9,027 nt of DNA, from positions 1 through 9,027 of the forward strand of contig JAICHN010000205.1 of the NCBI GenBank assembly GCA_025924845.1, written 5' to 3'. Made by a program: the position numbers and the translations under genes. Within the stretch, counting starts at the first letter, position 1; the number at the start of each line of letters is the position of its first letter. Shown piece by piece: positions 1 through 5,663 of the stretch. Below the pieces are notes generated by a model. It had not been told where the DNA came from. It searched no databases and saw only the letters and a list, made by a program, of their open reading frames with translations. This DNA comes from Chloroflexota bacterium. GTDB taxonomy: Bacteria > Chloroflexota > UBA5177 > JANWHV01.

Positions 1-1338
1 AGCCACTCCGAAAACCAGCCGCGCGGGCTCTATATCCGCTCCGTGCTCACCTGCCTCGCCAAGCGCGGGGTGTGCAGGCACTGCTATGGGTGGAGCATGT
101 CAACCCGTAGTCTGGTGACTATGGGCGAAGCGGTGGGGATCATCGCCGCCGAGTCGATTGGCGAACCTGGTACGCAGCTCACCATGCGCACCTTCCACAC
201 CGGCGGTATCGCGGGTGAGGACATCACGCAGGGCCTGCCTCGGGTCGAGGAGTTGTTCGAGGCCCGCGAGCCCAAGGACAAGGCGGTGGTGGCCGAGATC
301 GACGGGCAGGTGGAGATAATCCGTGATGGCCACGGCCAGCAGGTCAACGTTGCCAGCAAGCGGAACTACCAGGACGTCTACGACCTTCCGCCGGGCTACG
401 AGGTCTTGGTTGGGAACGATACGGAGGTGGATGCAAACGCCGTTCTGGCGCAGCCCATCCAACAAGGCGAAGCCGGCGCACCCGCGATTACCGATTCCTC
501 GGAGCAAATCGTGTCCCGTCACAAGGGCCGGGTAACGGTAAGCGCCGATTCCCTGGTGGTGCGATACGAAGACAGTGATACTCGCCAGTATCAGGTGCCG
601 GCTCTGGCCCGGCTCCGGGTGGAAGACGGCCGCCAGGTGTTGGCGGGCGAGCAACTGACGGACGGCTCGGTGAGCCCTCAGGATATTCTCGAAATCCAGG
701 GGCCCGAGGCCGTGCAAAAGTACCTGGTGGCCGAGGTACAGCGGGTCTACCGTTCGCAGGGCGTGGGCATCAACGATAAGCATGTGGAGGTCATCGTTCG
801 GCAGATGCTCCGCAAGGTAAAGATCGAGGACGCGGGCGACACCGAGCTTCTGCCTGGAGAGTTGGTGGATCGCTTCGTGTTCGAGGACATCAACGCACGG
901 GTGTTGGCGCAGGACGGGCAGCCCGCGATTGCCAAGGCCGTGCTCCTGGGTGTTACCAAGGCCAGCTTGAACACCGACAGCTTCCTTGCCGCGGCATCGT
1001 TCCAGGAGACGACACGCGTGCTTACCGAGGCTGCGATCTCCGGCAAGAAGGACCGCCTCATGGGTCTGAAGGAGAACGTGATCATCGGGAAGCTCATTCC
1101 AGCCGGTTCCGGCTTGCTAAGTCGGCGCCTCGCGATTGCCGAGGGAGATCGTCTCGAACAACTGGCGGAGCCGGGTGCGGTCGCGCTGCTTGAAGCCGAA
1201 GCGGCCGACCTGGACGAGGAAGGGGACGGCGCCGACATCTTCGCCGACCTCCCTGAGGCGGCGGAGGATATTGAAGACGCCGAAGAGCGTGAAGACGGGC
1301 TCGACCTGGAGGTAGTCGAAGAGGAAGACCTGGTCTAG
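1..1338 (+). CDS. rpoC: DNA-directed RNA polymerase subunit beta' (C-terminal part, 5' end outside window)
   Basis: This is the largest subunit of the RNA polymerase core enzyme. The frame is open from base 1, so only the last 445 codons are present. In local numbering, C18, C25 and C28 are three of the four zinc-site cysteines (E. coli C888, C895, C898). The trigger-loop segment [11 protein letters not shown] follows at 59-69, with M62, R63 and H66 matching the catalytic M932, R933 and H936. [12 protein letters not shown] comes directly after it, so the SI3 insertion of proteobacteria is absent. The conserved C-terminal block [20 protein letters not shown] and the segment after it lie at about 314-355. 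The last 48 residues form an acidic tail in which 24 residues are Asp or Glu. E51 replaces a Gln that is very conserved in the family. The stop is TAG at 1336-1338, with a strong hairpin 19 bases beyond. The identity is certain; the first apparent start (GTG at 43) is internal and not used. Confidence 0.98.
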   Translation, partial: SHSENQPRGLYIRSVLTCLAKRGVCRHCYGWSMSTRSLVTMGEAVGIIAAESIGEPGTQLTMRTFHTGGIAGEDITQGLPRVEELFEAREPKDKAVVAEIDGQVEIIRDGHGQQVNVASKRNYQDVYDLPPGYEVLVGNDTEVDANAVLAQPIQQGEAGAPAITDSSEQIVSRHKGRVTVSADSLVVRYEDSDTRQYQVPALARLRVEDGRQVLAGEQLTDGSVSPQDILEIQGPEAVQKYLVAEVQRVYRSQGVGINDKHVEVIVRQMLRKVKIEDAGDTELLPGELVDRFVFEDINARVLAQDGQPAIAKAVLLGVTKASLNTDSFLAAASFQETTRVLTEAAISGKKDRLMGLKENVIIGKLIPAGSGLLSRRLAIAEGDRLEQLAEPGAVALLEAEAADLDEEGDGADIFADLPEAAEDIEDAEEREDGLDLEVVEEEDLV

Positions 1339-1357
1339 GTCGTCTCTTTGCCACGAG

Positions 1358-1404
1358 GCCAGGGGCCCGAACCGCCGTATATCACGGCGGTTCAGGCCCC
1401 TGGC
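1358..1404. terminator. Bidirectional hairpin between convergent rpoC and hemL
   Basis: Arms 1358-1378 and 1384-1404 pair over 21 positions with a single mismatch around a 5-base loop (atatc). The hairpin starts 19 bases after the rpoC stop on the + strand and 3 bases after the hemL stop on the - strand, so one structure can end both transcripts. Neither side is followed by a clear T-run; only GATTTA lies on the + side and nothing on the - side. It is therefore not a textbook intrinsic terminator. It may act through stem strength, as a 3' end protector, or with Rho. Confidence 0.75.
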
Positions 1405-1407
1405 GAT

Positions 1408-2706
1408 TTACCGAGCGGCGCTCAGGGCTAGGCGAGCGGCGGCAATGGTGTTGTCGATGTCCTCCGCGGTATGGGCGAGCGACGGAAACCATGCTTCGAA
1501 CTGGCTGGGCGGAAGGTAGACGCCTTGGTCCAGCATGGCGGCGTGGAACCGGGCGAAGCGATCCGTATCGCACCGGCGCGCGTCGGCATAATTGCCCACC
1601 GGTTCGTCAGTGAAAAATAGGGTCAGCATCGAGCCGACCCGTCCGACCTCCACCGGTAGATCGACTGCCGCCGCGGCGTCGAGCAATCCCGCCTGGAGAC
1701 GGGCGCCCGCCCGTTCCAGACTCTCATAGGCGTCGTTCCCATCAATAAGACGAAGTGTGGCGATACCCCCGGCCATGGCCAGCGGATTACCCGAGAGCGT
1801 GCCGGCCTGATACACCGGGCCGCTTGGGCTGATCATCTTCATCAGATCGGCTCGGCCGCCGTAGGCACCAACGGGAAGGCCGCCGCCAATGACCTTGCCG
1901 AAGGTCGAAAGATCGGGACGGATCCCGTATAACTCCTCAGCGCCGCCTCGGGCGACCCGAAAGCCCGTCATCACCTCATCGAAGATCAGCAACGCCCCGT
2001 ACCGCCTGGTAAGGTCACGCAAGGCGTCCAGAAAACCAGGCACCGGGGCCACCACCCCCATGTTGCCCGCGACCGGCTCCACGATCACGGCGGCAATTGC
2101 CTCAGGTCGATCCCGGAACAAAGTCTCTACGGCTCGTGGGTCGTTGAACGGGATGGAGACGGTAAGGGCAGCCACCGGAGCCGGCACGCCGGGGCTGTCC
2201 GGTTGGCCCAGGGTCAAGACTCCCGAGCCCGCCGAAACGAGCAGGGAATCGGCATGGCCGTGATAGCATCCGTCGAACTTCACGATAACATCGCGGCCGG
2301 TGGCAGCGCGTGCCAGGCGGAGGGCGCTCATCGTCGCCTCGGTGCCGGAATTGACGAAGCGGATCATCTCGACCGAGGGCACGCGCTGGGCAATGATCTC
2401 CGCCAGGTCCGCCTCGGCGGCGGTGGGCGCGCCAAAGCTGGTCCCCAGCGTAGTCGCCTGGTGCAGGGCGCGCACTACCTCCGGGTGGGCGTGACCGACG
2501 ATCAACGGTCCCCAAGAGCCTACGTAGTCGATATACCGATGGCCATCGGCGTCGAATACGTGAGAGCCCTCGCCGCGCGCCAGGAAAAGGGGATCGCCGC
2601 CGACGGCTCGAAAGGCGCGCACCGGGCTGCTCACCCCACCGGGCATGAGCGCCGCCGCTCGGCGCATCAGTTTCTCGCTTGCCGCGCGTGACCGGTTCTC
2701 ACTCAT
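1408..2706 (-). CDS. hemL: Glutamate-1-semialdehyde 2,1-aminomutase
   Basis: This is a cytosolic PLP enzyme that converts glutamate-1-semialdehyde to 5-aminolevulinate, the second step of the C5 route to heme and other tetrapyrroles. It has 432 residues, the usual length for the family. Visible landmarks are the N-terminal [12 protein letters not shown] (21-32), the PLP phosphate-binding NSGTEA (119-124), CYHGHAD (147-153), the PLP-contacting DEV (243-245), and the Schiff-base lysine K271 in [23 protein letters not shown] (302-310) is the conserved block near the gating loop. The ATG start lies inside the end of hemA (ATGA overlap), with GAGAAGGGG eight bases upstream as ribosome binding site, which suggests translational coupling. 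The enzyme takes its unstable substrate directly from HemA in characterised systems, so the overlap makes functional sense. Nothing looks broken. Confidence 0.97.
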   Translation of the reverse strand: MSENRSRAASEKLMRRAAALMPGGVSSPVRAFRAVGGDPLFLARGEGSHVFDADGHRYIDYVGSWGPLIVGHAHPEVVRALHQATTLGTSFGAPTAAEADLAEIIAQRVPSVEMIRFVNSGTEATMSALRLARAATGRDVIVKFDGCYHGHADSLLVSAGSGVLTLGQPDSPGVPAPVAALTVSIPFNDPRAVETLFRDRPEAIAAVIVEPVAGNMGVVAPVPGFLDALRDLTRRYGALLIFDEVMTGFRVARGGAEELYGIRPDLSTFGKVIGGGLPVGAYGGRADLMKMISPSGPVYQAGTLSGNPLAMAGGIATLRLIDGNDAYESLERAGARLQAGLLDAAAAVDLPVEVGRVGSMLTLFFTDEPVGNYADARRCDTDRFARFHAAMLDQGVYLPPSQFEAWFPSLAHTAEDIDNTIAAARLALSAAR

Positions 2707-3947
2707 GATGGCTGCCCCTTCTCGCCCCGCATCAATTCGAGATCGCCGAGTGGAGCATCGTCCGTGTGCTCACGCAACCACACGGTGGGTTGGTGAAGCA
2801 GTTTTTGAGTCAACCTTCGGCTCATTGCGTCTATGGTGCCCCGACGGCTTTCGTTCAAGTCGGGTATTGACTTCAGGGTGCGCTCGACCTCGGCGGCGCG
2901 GAGCCGCTCGGCATCATCCCTCAAGCGCTGAATCAAGGGCACCGCCCGCCGCTCGCGCTGCCAGACAGCAAATCGTTGGGTCCAGTCCGCGATATAGTGC
3001 TCCGCGGCGCGCGCGGATGCTACGCGGGCGTGGCGGTTCCGCTCGCAGATATGGTTAATGTCGTCCATGTCGTACAGGCTCACCCCTGGTACGGTGCGGG
3101 CGCTGCTATCTATATCGCGGGGTACCGCGATATCGAGTACGAGGAGCGGTTTGTCCGGCCGATCGCTCATGGCCTGTTCAATCATGGCGCGGCTAATCAG
3201 CGGTGTCACGGCCGTGGCGCAGGCAAGGAGCACATCCGCGTCGGCCAAGCCATCGGCAAGGGCGTCAAAGGGGAGGGTCGAACCGCCGATTTGCGCGGCC
3301 AACGTCTCGGCGCGGGCCTGGGTGCGGTTGGCGATTCGCAAAGGTCCCGCTCCCGCCGCGCGCAGGTTGAGAGCGGCAGTGCGTCCAGTCTTCCCGGCAC
3401 CGAGCACGAGGACGGTACGGCCTTGCAAGGATATGAAGTGCCGGCGCGCGATCTCGACCGCCGCGTGCGCCACCGAGGTCGCGCCGTGGGCAATTCTGGT
3501 GTGAGAGCGCACGTCCTTGCCCGCTTGCTGGGCAAAGCGGAACAATGCGTTCAGGGTTGGTCCCGTGCTGCCGGCGAGGCGTGCCACCTGCCACGCATCA
3601 CCCACCTGGCCGAGGATTTGCGGCTCGCCCAGCACCATGGAGTCCAGGCCCGCCGCCACGCTAAATAAGTGGCGCACGGCCGCGATGCCGGCCAGGGCAT
3701 AGGTTTCGGTTTCGGCGGGAGCGTAGGTAACGGCGGCCGCGAAGAGATCCTGAACCGCCCCGGTCACATCGTGGTCCGCGGCAAAATAGATCTCGCAACG
3801 GTTGCAGGTAGACAGCACAACCGCCTCGCGCGCCACCTGGGCTAGTTGGCGGAGCAGCGGGGGGATACGGTCGGAGTCGAGCACCAGGCGGCCAAGCAGA
3901 TCACTGGTAACCGTCCGATAGTTGGTTCCGAGCAGGAAGACATTCAC
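2703..3947 (-). CDS. hemA: Glutamyl-tRNA reductase
   Basis: This enzyme performs the NADPH-dependent reduction of glutamyl-tRNA(Glu) to glutamate-1-semialdehyde, the committed step of the C5 heme pathway. With the GTG start the protein has 414 residues. The catalytic cysteine is C48 in STCNRCE (46-52); the family usually has [23 protein letters not shown] (100-115) is the signature of the catalytic domain. GAGKTG (183-188) followed by ANRT (206-209) is the NADP-binding Rossmann domain, and the C-terminal helical stretch is the dimerisation domain. I chose GTG at 3947 because [12 protein letters not shown] matches the family N-terminus and AGAAGGG lies eight bases upstream. An in-frame TTG at 3986 would add 13 residues but has no ribosome binding site. 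The N-terminal motif reads GTNYRTVTS rather than the usual GxNHRTAPV. The gene is the first of the hemA-hemL pair; its promoter is not clear. Confidence 0.95.
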   Translation of the reverse strand: MNVFLLGTNYRTVTSDLLGRLVLDSDRIPPLLRQLAQVAREAVVLSTCNRCEIYFAADHDVTGAVQDLFAAAVTYAPAETETYALAGIAAVRHLFSVAAGLDSMVLGEPQILGQVGDAWQVARLAGSTGPTLNALFRFAQQAGKDVRSHTRIAHGATSVAHAAVEIARRHFISLQGRTVLVLGAGKTGRTAALNLRAAGAGPLRIANRTQARAETLAAQIGGSTLPFDALADGLADADVLLACATAVTPLISRAMIEQAMSDRPDKPLLVLDIAVPRDIDSSARTVPGVSLYDMDDINHICERNRHARVASARAAEHYIADWTQRFAVWQRERRAVPLIQRLRDDAERLRAAEVERTLKSIPDLNESRRGTIDAMSRRLTQKLLHQPTVWLREHTDDAPLGDLELMRGEKGQPS

Positions 3948-4253
3948 CCAAGGCGCCCTTCTGATGTGGATCGCGCTCCGGGGCAAGAGCGCAACGGTAT
4001 CGCGGTTGGCATCCAGGCCGGCATATAGTGAGGAGGGACGGCCGGTACCCGATGTTGGTCCACGAGCGACACTCCTAAGGCCATTGTACCGGAGATTGGT
4101 TTGCTGCTCCTTCGCCGGGTACGGCGTGTCCGATCTTCGGAGTACATGTTGTGGGCGGGCACTCCGGTGTACACCTTACCGGCGAGCGCATGGCGCGGGC
4201 TCCGGAAAGGGGAACAGGCGCGCGGCGCGGTTGAGGTGGGGCGTCGGCCTGCT

Positions 4254-4283
4254 TTGCGGGCGGGTATGCCGGCCGTGTACAAT
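4254..4283 (+). promoter_or_regulatory. Possible upstream promoter for the str operon
   Basis: TTGCGG (4254-4259) and TACAAT (4278-4283) are 18 bases apart, giving a moderate sigma-70-like match on the + strand. It lies about 86 bases upstream of the much better promoter at 4341-4369 and would give an rpsL leader of roughly 185 bases. It could be chance in a region with several similar words. Confidence 0.25.
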
Positions 4284-4340
4284 AAGGCGGCAGAATGAGT
4301 GCTCCCGATCGGAATGGCCCGGCTTTGCCGGCAATGCTGA

Positions 4341-4369
4341 TTGACGGAGCCTGATCTCTCAGGTATAAT
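4341..4369 (+). promoter_or_regulatory. Main sigma-70-type promoter of the rpsL-rpsG-fusA-tuf operon
   Basis: TTGACG (4341-4346) and TATAAT (4364-4369) are separated by exactly 17 bases, with one mismatch to the combined consensus hexamers. Transcription should begin near 4376, leaving a leader of about 100 bases before the rpsL GTG. A perfect inverted repeat, CCTGA-TCTC-TCAGG (4350-4363), fills most of the spacer. It could be a repressor site or could be chance. A strong separate promoter fits an operon cut off from rpoC by the inverted hem genes. Confidence 0.85.
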
Positions 4370-4380
4370 AACGAATTGTG

Positions 4381-4436
4381 GCCGCGATTTCGCGCAAACG
4401 CGCGGTGATTTTAGGCCCTACGGGCCGCGCGGCGCC
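4381..4436 (+). promoter_or_regulatory. Structured 5' leader of rpsL with competing stems
   Basis: Several short GC stems share strands. CGCG 4383-4386 pairs with 4391-4394. CGCGC 4391-4395 pairs with 4400-4404. GCGCGG 4400-4405 pairs with CCGCGC 4425-4430. GGCCC 4414-4418 pairs with GGGCC 4422-4426. GCCGCGCGGC at 4424-4433 is self-complementary. Not all can form at once, as in attenuation or protein-binding leaders. No clear T-run follows. The GC bias of the area makes some of this expected by chance. Confidence 0.35.
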
Positions 4437-4475
4437 TTTCGAGTGACCAGTCAGTATGCATAAAGGATAGAACAC

Positions 4476-4913
4476 GTGCCAACAATTCGGCAATTGGTCC
4501 GCAAGGGACGCGCACGTACGGTGAAGAAGACGGCCTCGCCCGCGCTGCGCTGGGCGTACAATTCGCTCAAGCAGGAGCCGCTTCGCCTAAAGGGAGCCCC
4601 GCAAAAGCGAGGTGTCTGCACGCAGGTGAAGACTGTAACGCCGAGAAAGCCGAACAGCGCCTTGCGCAAGATTGCCCGGGTTCGCTTGAGCAACGGTTTA
4701 GAGGTGACGGCGTATATTCCCGGCGAGGGTCATAATCTTCAGGAACACTCGGTGGTGCTCATCCGCGGTGGTCGAGTGAAAGACCTTGGCGGTGTACGGT
4801 ATCACATCATTCGCGGAACACTCGATGCCTCCGGAGTCAAGGACCGGAAGCAGGGGCGTTCCAAGTATGGCGCTAAGCGTCCGAAAGCGGGTGGGGACGC
4901 CAAGAAACGCTAG
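4476..4913 (+). CDS. rpsL: 30S ribosomal protein S12
   Basis: S12 sits at the decoding centre of the small ribosomal subunit and monitors codon-anticodon pairing. The 145 residues run from [12 protein letters not shown] to a lysine-rich end. QKRGVCTQV (43-51), KPNSALRK (58-65) and [22 protein letters not shown] (83-104) are hallmark segments. D103 matches the Asp that RimO methylthiolates in E. coli (D89). Relative to E. coli there is a 14-residue insertion around [16 protein letters not shown] (25-40), like that of Bacillus S12. Two otherwise near-invariant residues differ: R57 stands at E. coli K43 and G105 at E. coli P91, both classic streptomycin-response positions. The start is GTG, with AAAGGA eight bases upstream. 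It is the first gene of the str operon, behind a strong promoter. Confidence 0.98.
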   Translation: MPTIRQLVRKGRARTVKKTASPALRWAYNSLKQEPLRLKGAPQKRGVCTQVKTVTPRKPNSALRKIARVRLSNGLEVTAYIPGEGHNLQEHSVVLIRGGRVKDLGGVRYHIIRGTLDASGVKDRKQGRSKYGAKRPKAGGDAKKR

Positions 4914-5108
4914 CACGAGAGCCATTATCGGCCCAGGATTACGGGCCGACGATGATTCGCCCGCGGGTCCAGAGGCACTGCGAGGGGGCCGAATGATCTC
5001 GGTTCGCTCGTCAGTGCCTCTGGCTGTGCAAGGCAGATCACGCGCCGCCGGGGCGGCATGGGACGATGGGTAGACCACGGACGGCAGGAGAATTGCGAGG
5101 AGGCCACG
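4914..5108 (+). promoter_or_regulatory. Structured rpsL-rpsG intercistronic region, candidate S7 binding site
   Basis: This 195-base gap is long for an operon of this kind and no gene is seen in it. TCGGCCC 4928-4934 pairs with GGGCCGA 4943-4949. A larger hairpin has a perfect 12-bp stem, 4969-4980 with 5012-5023. Past a one-base bulge it is extended by CGAG 4981-4984 with CTCG 5007-5010 and capped by CCGA 4989-4992 with TCGG 4999-5002. GCCGC 5044-5048 pairs with GCGGC 5053-5057. In E. coli, S7 represses its own operon by binding the S12-S7 intercistronic mRNA. The position and structure fit the same role here, but no match to the S7 site on 16S rRNA was established. Confidence 0.5.
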
Positions 5109-5579
5109 ATGCCACGACGCTCACGAGTTAGCAGGCGGGTGCTCGAACCGGATGCGCGCTACGGAAGCAAAACTGTCTCGAAGTTTGTTAATTGTGTGAT
5201 GAGGGGCGGCAAGAAGTCTATCGCCGAGGGAATCTTTTATGACGCGATGGACCAAATTGAGAAGCAAACTCGCCGGCCTGCCATGGATACCTTCGACCTG
5301 GCCATGCGTAATGCCACGCCAACCCTTGAAGTGAAGCCACGCCGAGTTGGCGGGTCGACCTACCAGGTTCCGGTGGAGATTCGCGGTGACCGCCGGGTTG
5401 CCCTGGCCATGCGATGGCTGATCCGGGCTGCGCGCGCGCGCTCAGGCCGATCGATGAGTGAAAAGCTGGCGGCGGAATTGCGTGATGCCGCCAATGGAAC
5501 CGGCGCTACGGTGAAGCGCCGGGAGGATACGCATAAGATGGCGGAGTCTAACAAGGCTTACGCCCACTATCGCTGGTAA
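5109..5579 (+). CDS. rpsG: 30S ribosomal protein S7
   Basis: S7 is a primary 16S rRNA-binding protein that nucleates assembly of the 30S head and lies next to the E-site tRNA. The 156 residues match the usual bacterial length. The signature PDARYGSKTVSKFVNCVMRGGKK is at residues 14-36, followed by PRRVGGSTYQVPVEI, and the C-terminus HKMAESNKAYAHYRW is canonical. ATG at 5109 is preceded by GAGGAGG five bases upstream, the best ribosome binding site in the window. In-frame codons upstream of it (from 5058) do not resemble S7 and are leader sequence. In E. coli, S7 also acts as translational repressor of the str operon; the structured gap just upstream could be its target here. Confidence 0.98.
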   Translation: MPRRSRVSRRVLEPDARYGSKTVSKFVNCVMRGGKKSIAEGIFYDAMDQIEKQTRRPAMDTFDLAMRNATPTLEVKPRRVGGSTYQVPVEIRGDRRVALAMRWLIRAARARSGRSMSEKLAAELRDAANGTGATVKRREDTHKMAESNKAYAHYRW

Positions 5580-5582
5580 CGT

Positions 5583-5620
5583 CCTGGATGGACCGGCGGA
5601 CCACCCAGGTGTGCCGCCGG
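5583..5620 (+). promoter_or_regulatory. Inverted repeats / pseudoknot-like element between rpsG and fusA
   Basis: Stem 1 pairs 5583-5591 with 5601-5609 (8 of 9 positions). Stem 2 pairs CCGGCGG 5593-5599, which lies in the loop of stem 1, with CCGCCGG 5614-5620. The two interlock as an H-type pseudoknot with connectors of 1, 1 and 4 bases. The last connector is short for spanning nine base pairs, so partial stems or a simple hairpin (5593-5599 with 5614-5620) are alternatives. The element ends 43 bases before the fusA start codon. Confidence 0.4.
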
Positions 5621-5663
5621 AGACCCTTGACGGACGGCGCATTATTGCCCTAGGGAGGGTTCA

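Larger units (their letters stand above)
3948..4475. other. Intergenic region between divergent hemA and rpsL (no gene seen)
   Basis: About 530 bases separate the two start codons. No tRNA, small protein or known riboswitch was recognised. The rpsL-proximal part holds a near-consensus promoter and a structured leader, listed separately. For hemA, the best -10 candidates on the - strand are TACAAT (4088-4083) and an AT-rich patch near 4022-4028, neither with a convincing -35. The part from about 4045 to 4280 contains six GTAC tetramers, a perfect palindrome GGTGTACACC (4166-4175), and two similar segments (4151-4172 and 4256-4280). Short open frames cross this area but show no ribosome binding site or recognisable protein. 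Confidence 0.6.

Noticed and set aside
2976..3668. 230-codon open frame on the + strand inside hemA
   Set aside because: Opposite-strand shadow of hemA, with no ribosome binding site or recognisable protein.
3948..3986. TTG start for HemA adding 13 residues
   Set aside because: No ribosome binding site upstream, and the family N-terminus begins at the GTG at 3947, which has AGAAGGG at good spacing.
3944..4282. 112-codon open frame on the - strand covering the hemA upstream region
   Set aside because: Arg/Pro/Ser-rich, no ribosome binding site seen, no family recognised, and it overlaps the hemA start; it is more likely regulatory DNA.
4319..4331. CCGGC-TTT-GCCGG as a terminator upstream of the str promoter
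   Set aside because: Only five base pairs, no T-run after it, and no upstream + strand gene that would need ending there.
3948..4475. tRNA gene or T-box in the hemA-rpsL region
   Set aside because: No T-arm GTTCGA-type motif, cloverleaf or T-box-like sequence could be found on either strand.
4786..5073. Open frame running from the end of rpsL into the rpsL-rpsG gap
   Set aside because: It begins inside rpsL in another frame and its apparent coding content is explained by the structured gap; no family recognised.
5058..5108. 17-codon N-terminal extension of S7
   Set aside because: The extension does not resemble S7, and the strong GAGGAGG five bases before 5109 fixes the start at MPRRSRV.
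5627..5655. TTGACG at 5627-5632 as a fusA promoter
   Set aside because: No -10-like sequence at 16-18 bases downstream; the spacing window falls on the fusA ribosome binding site.
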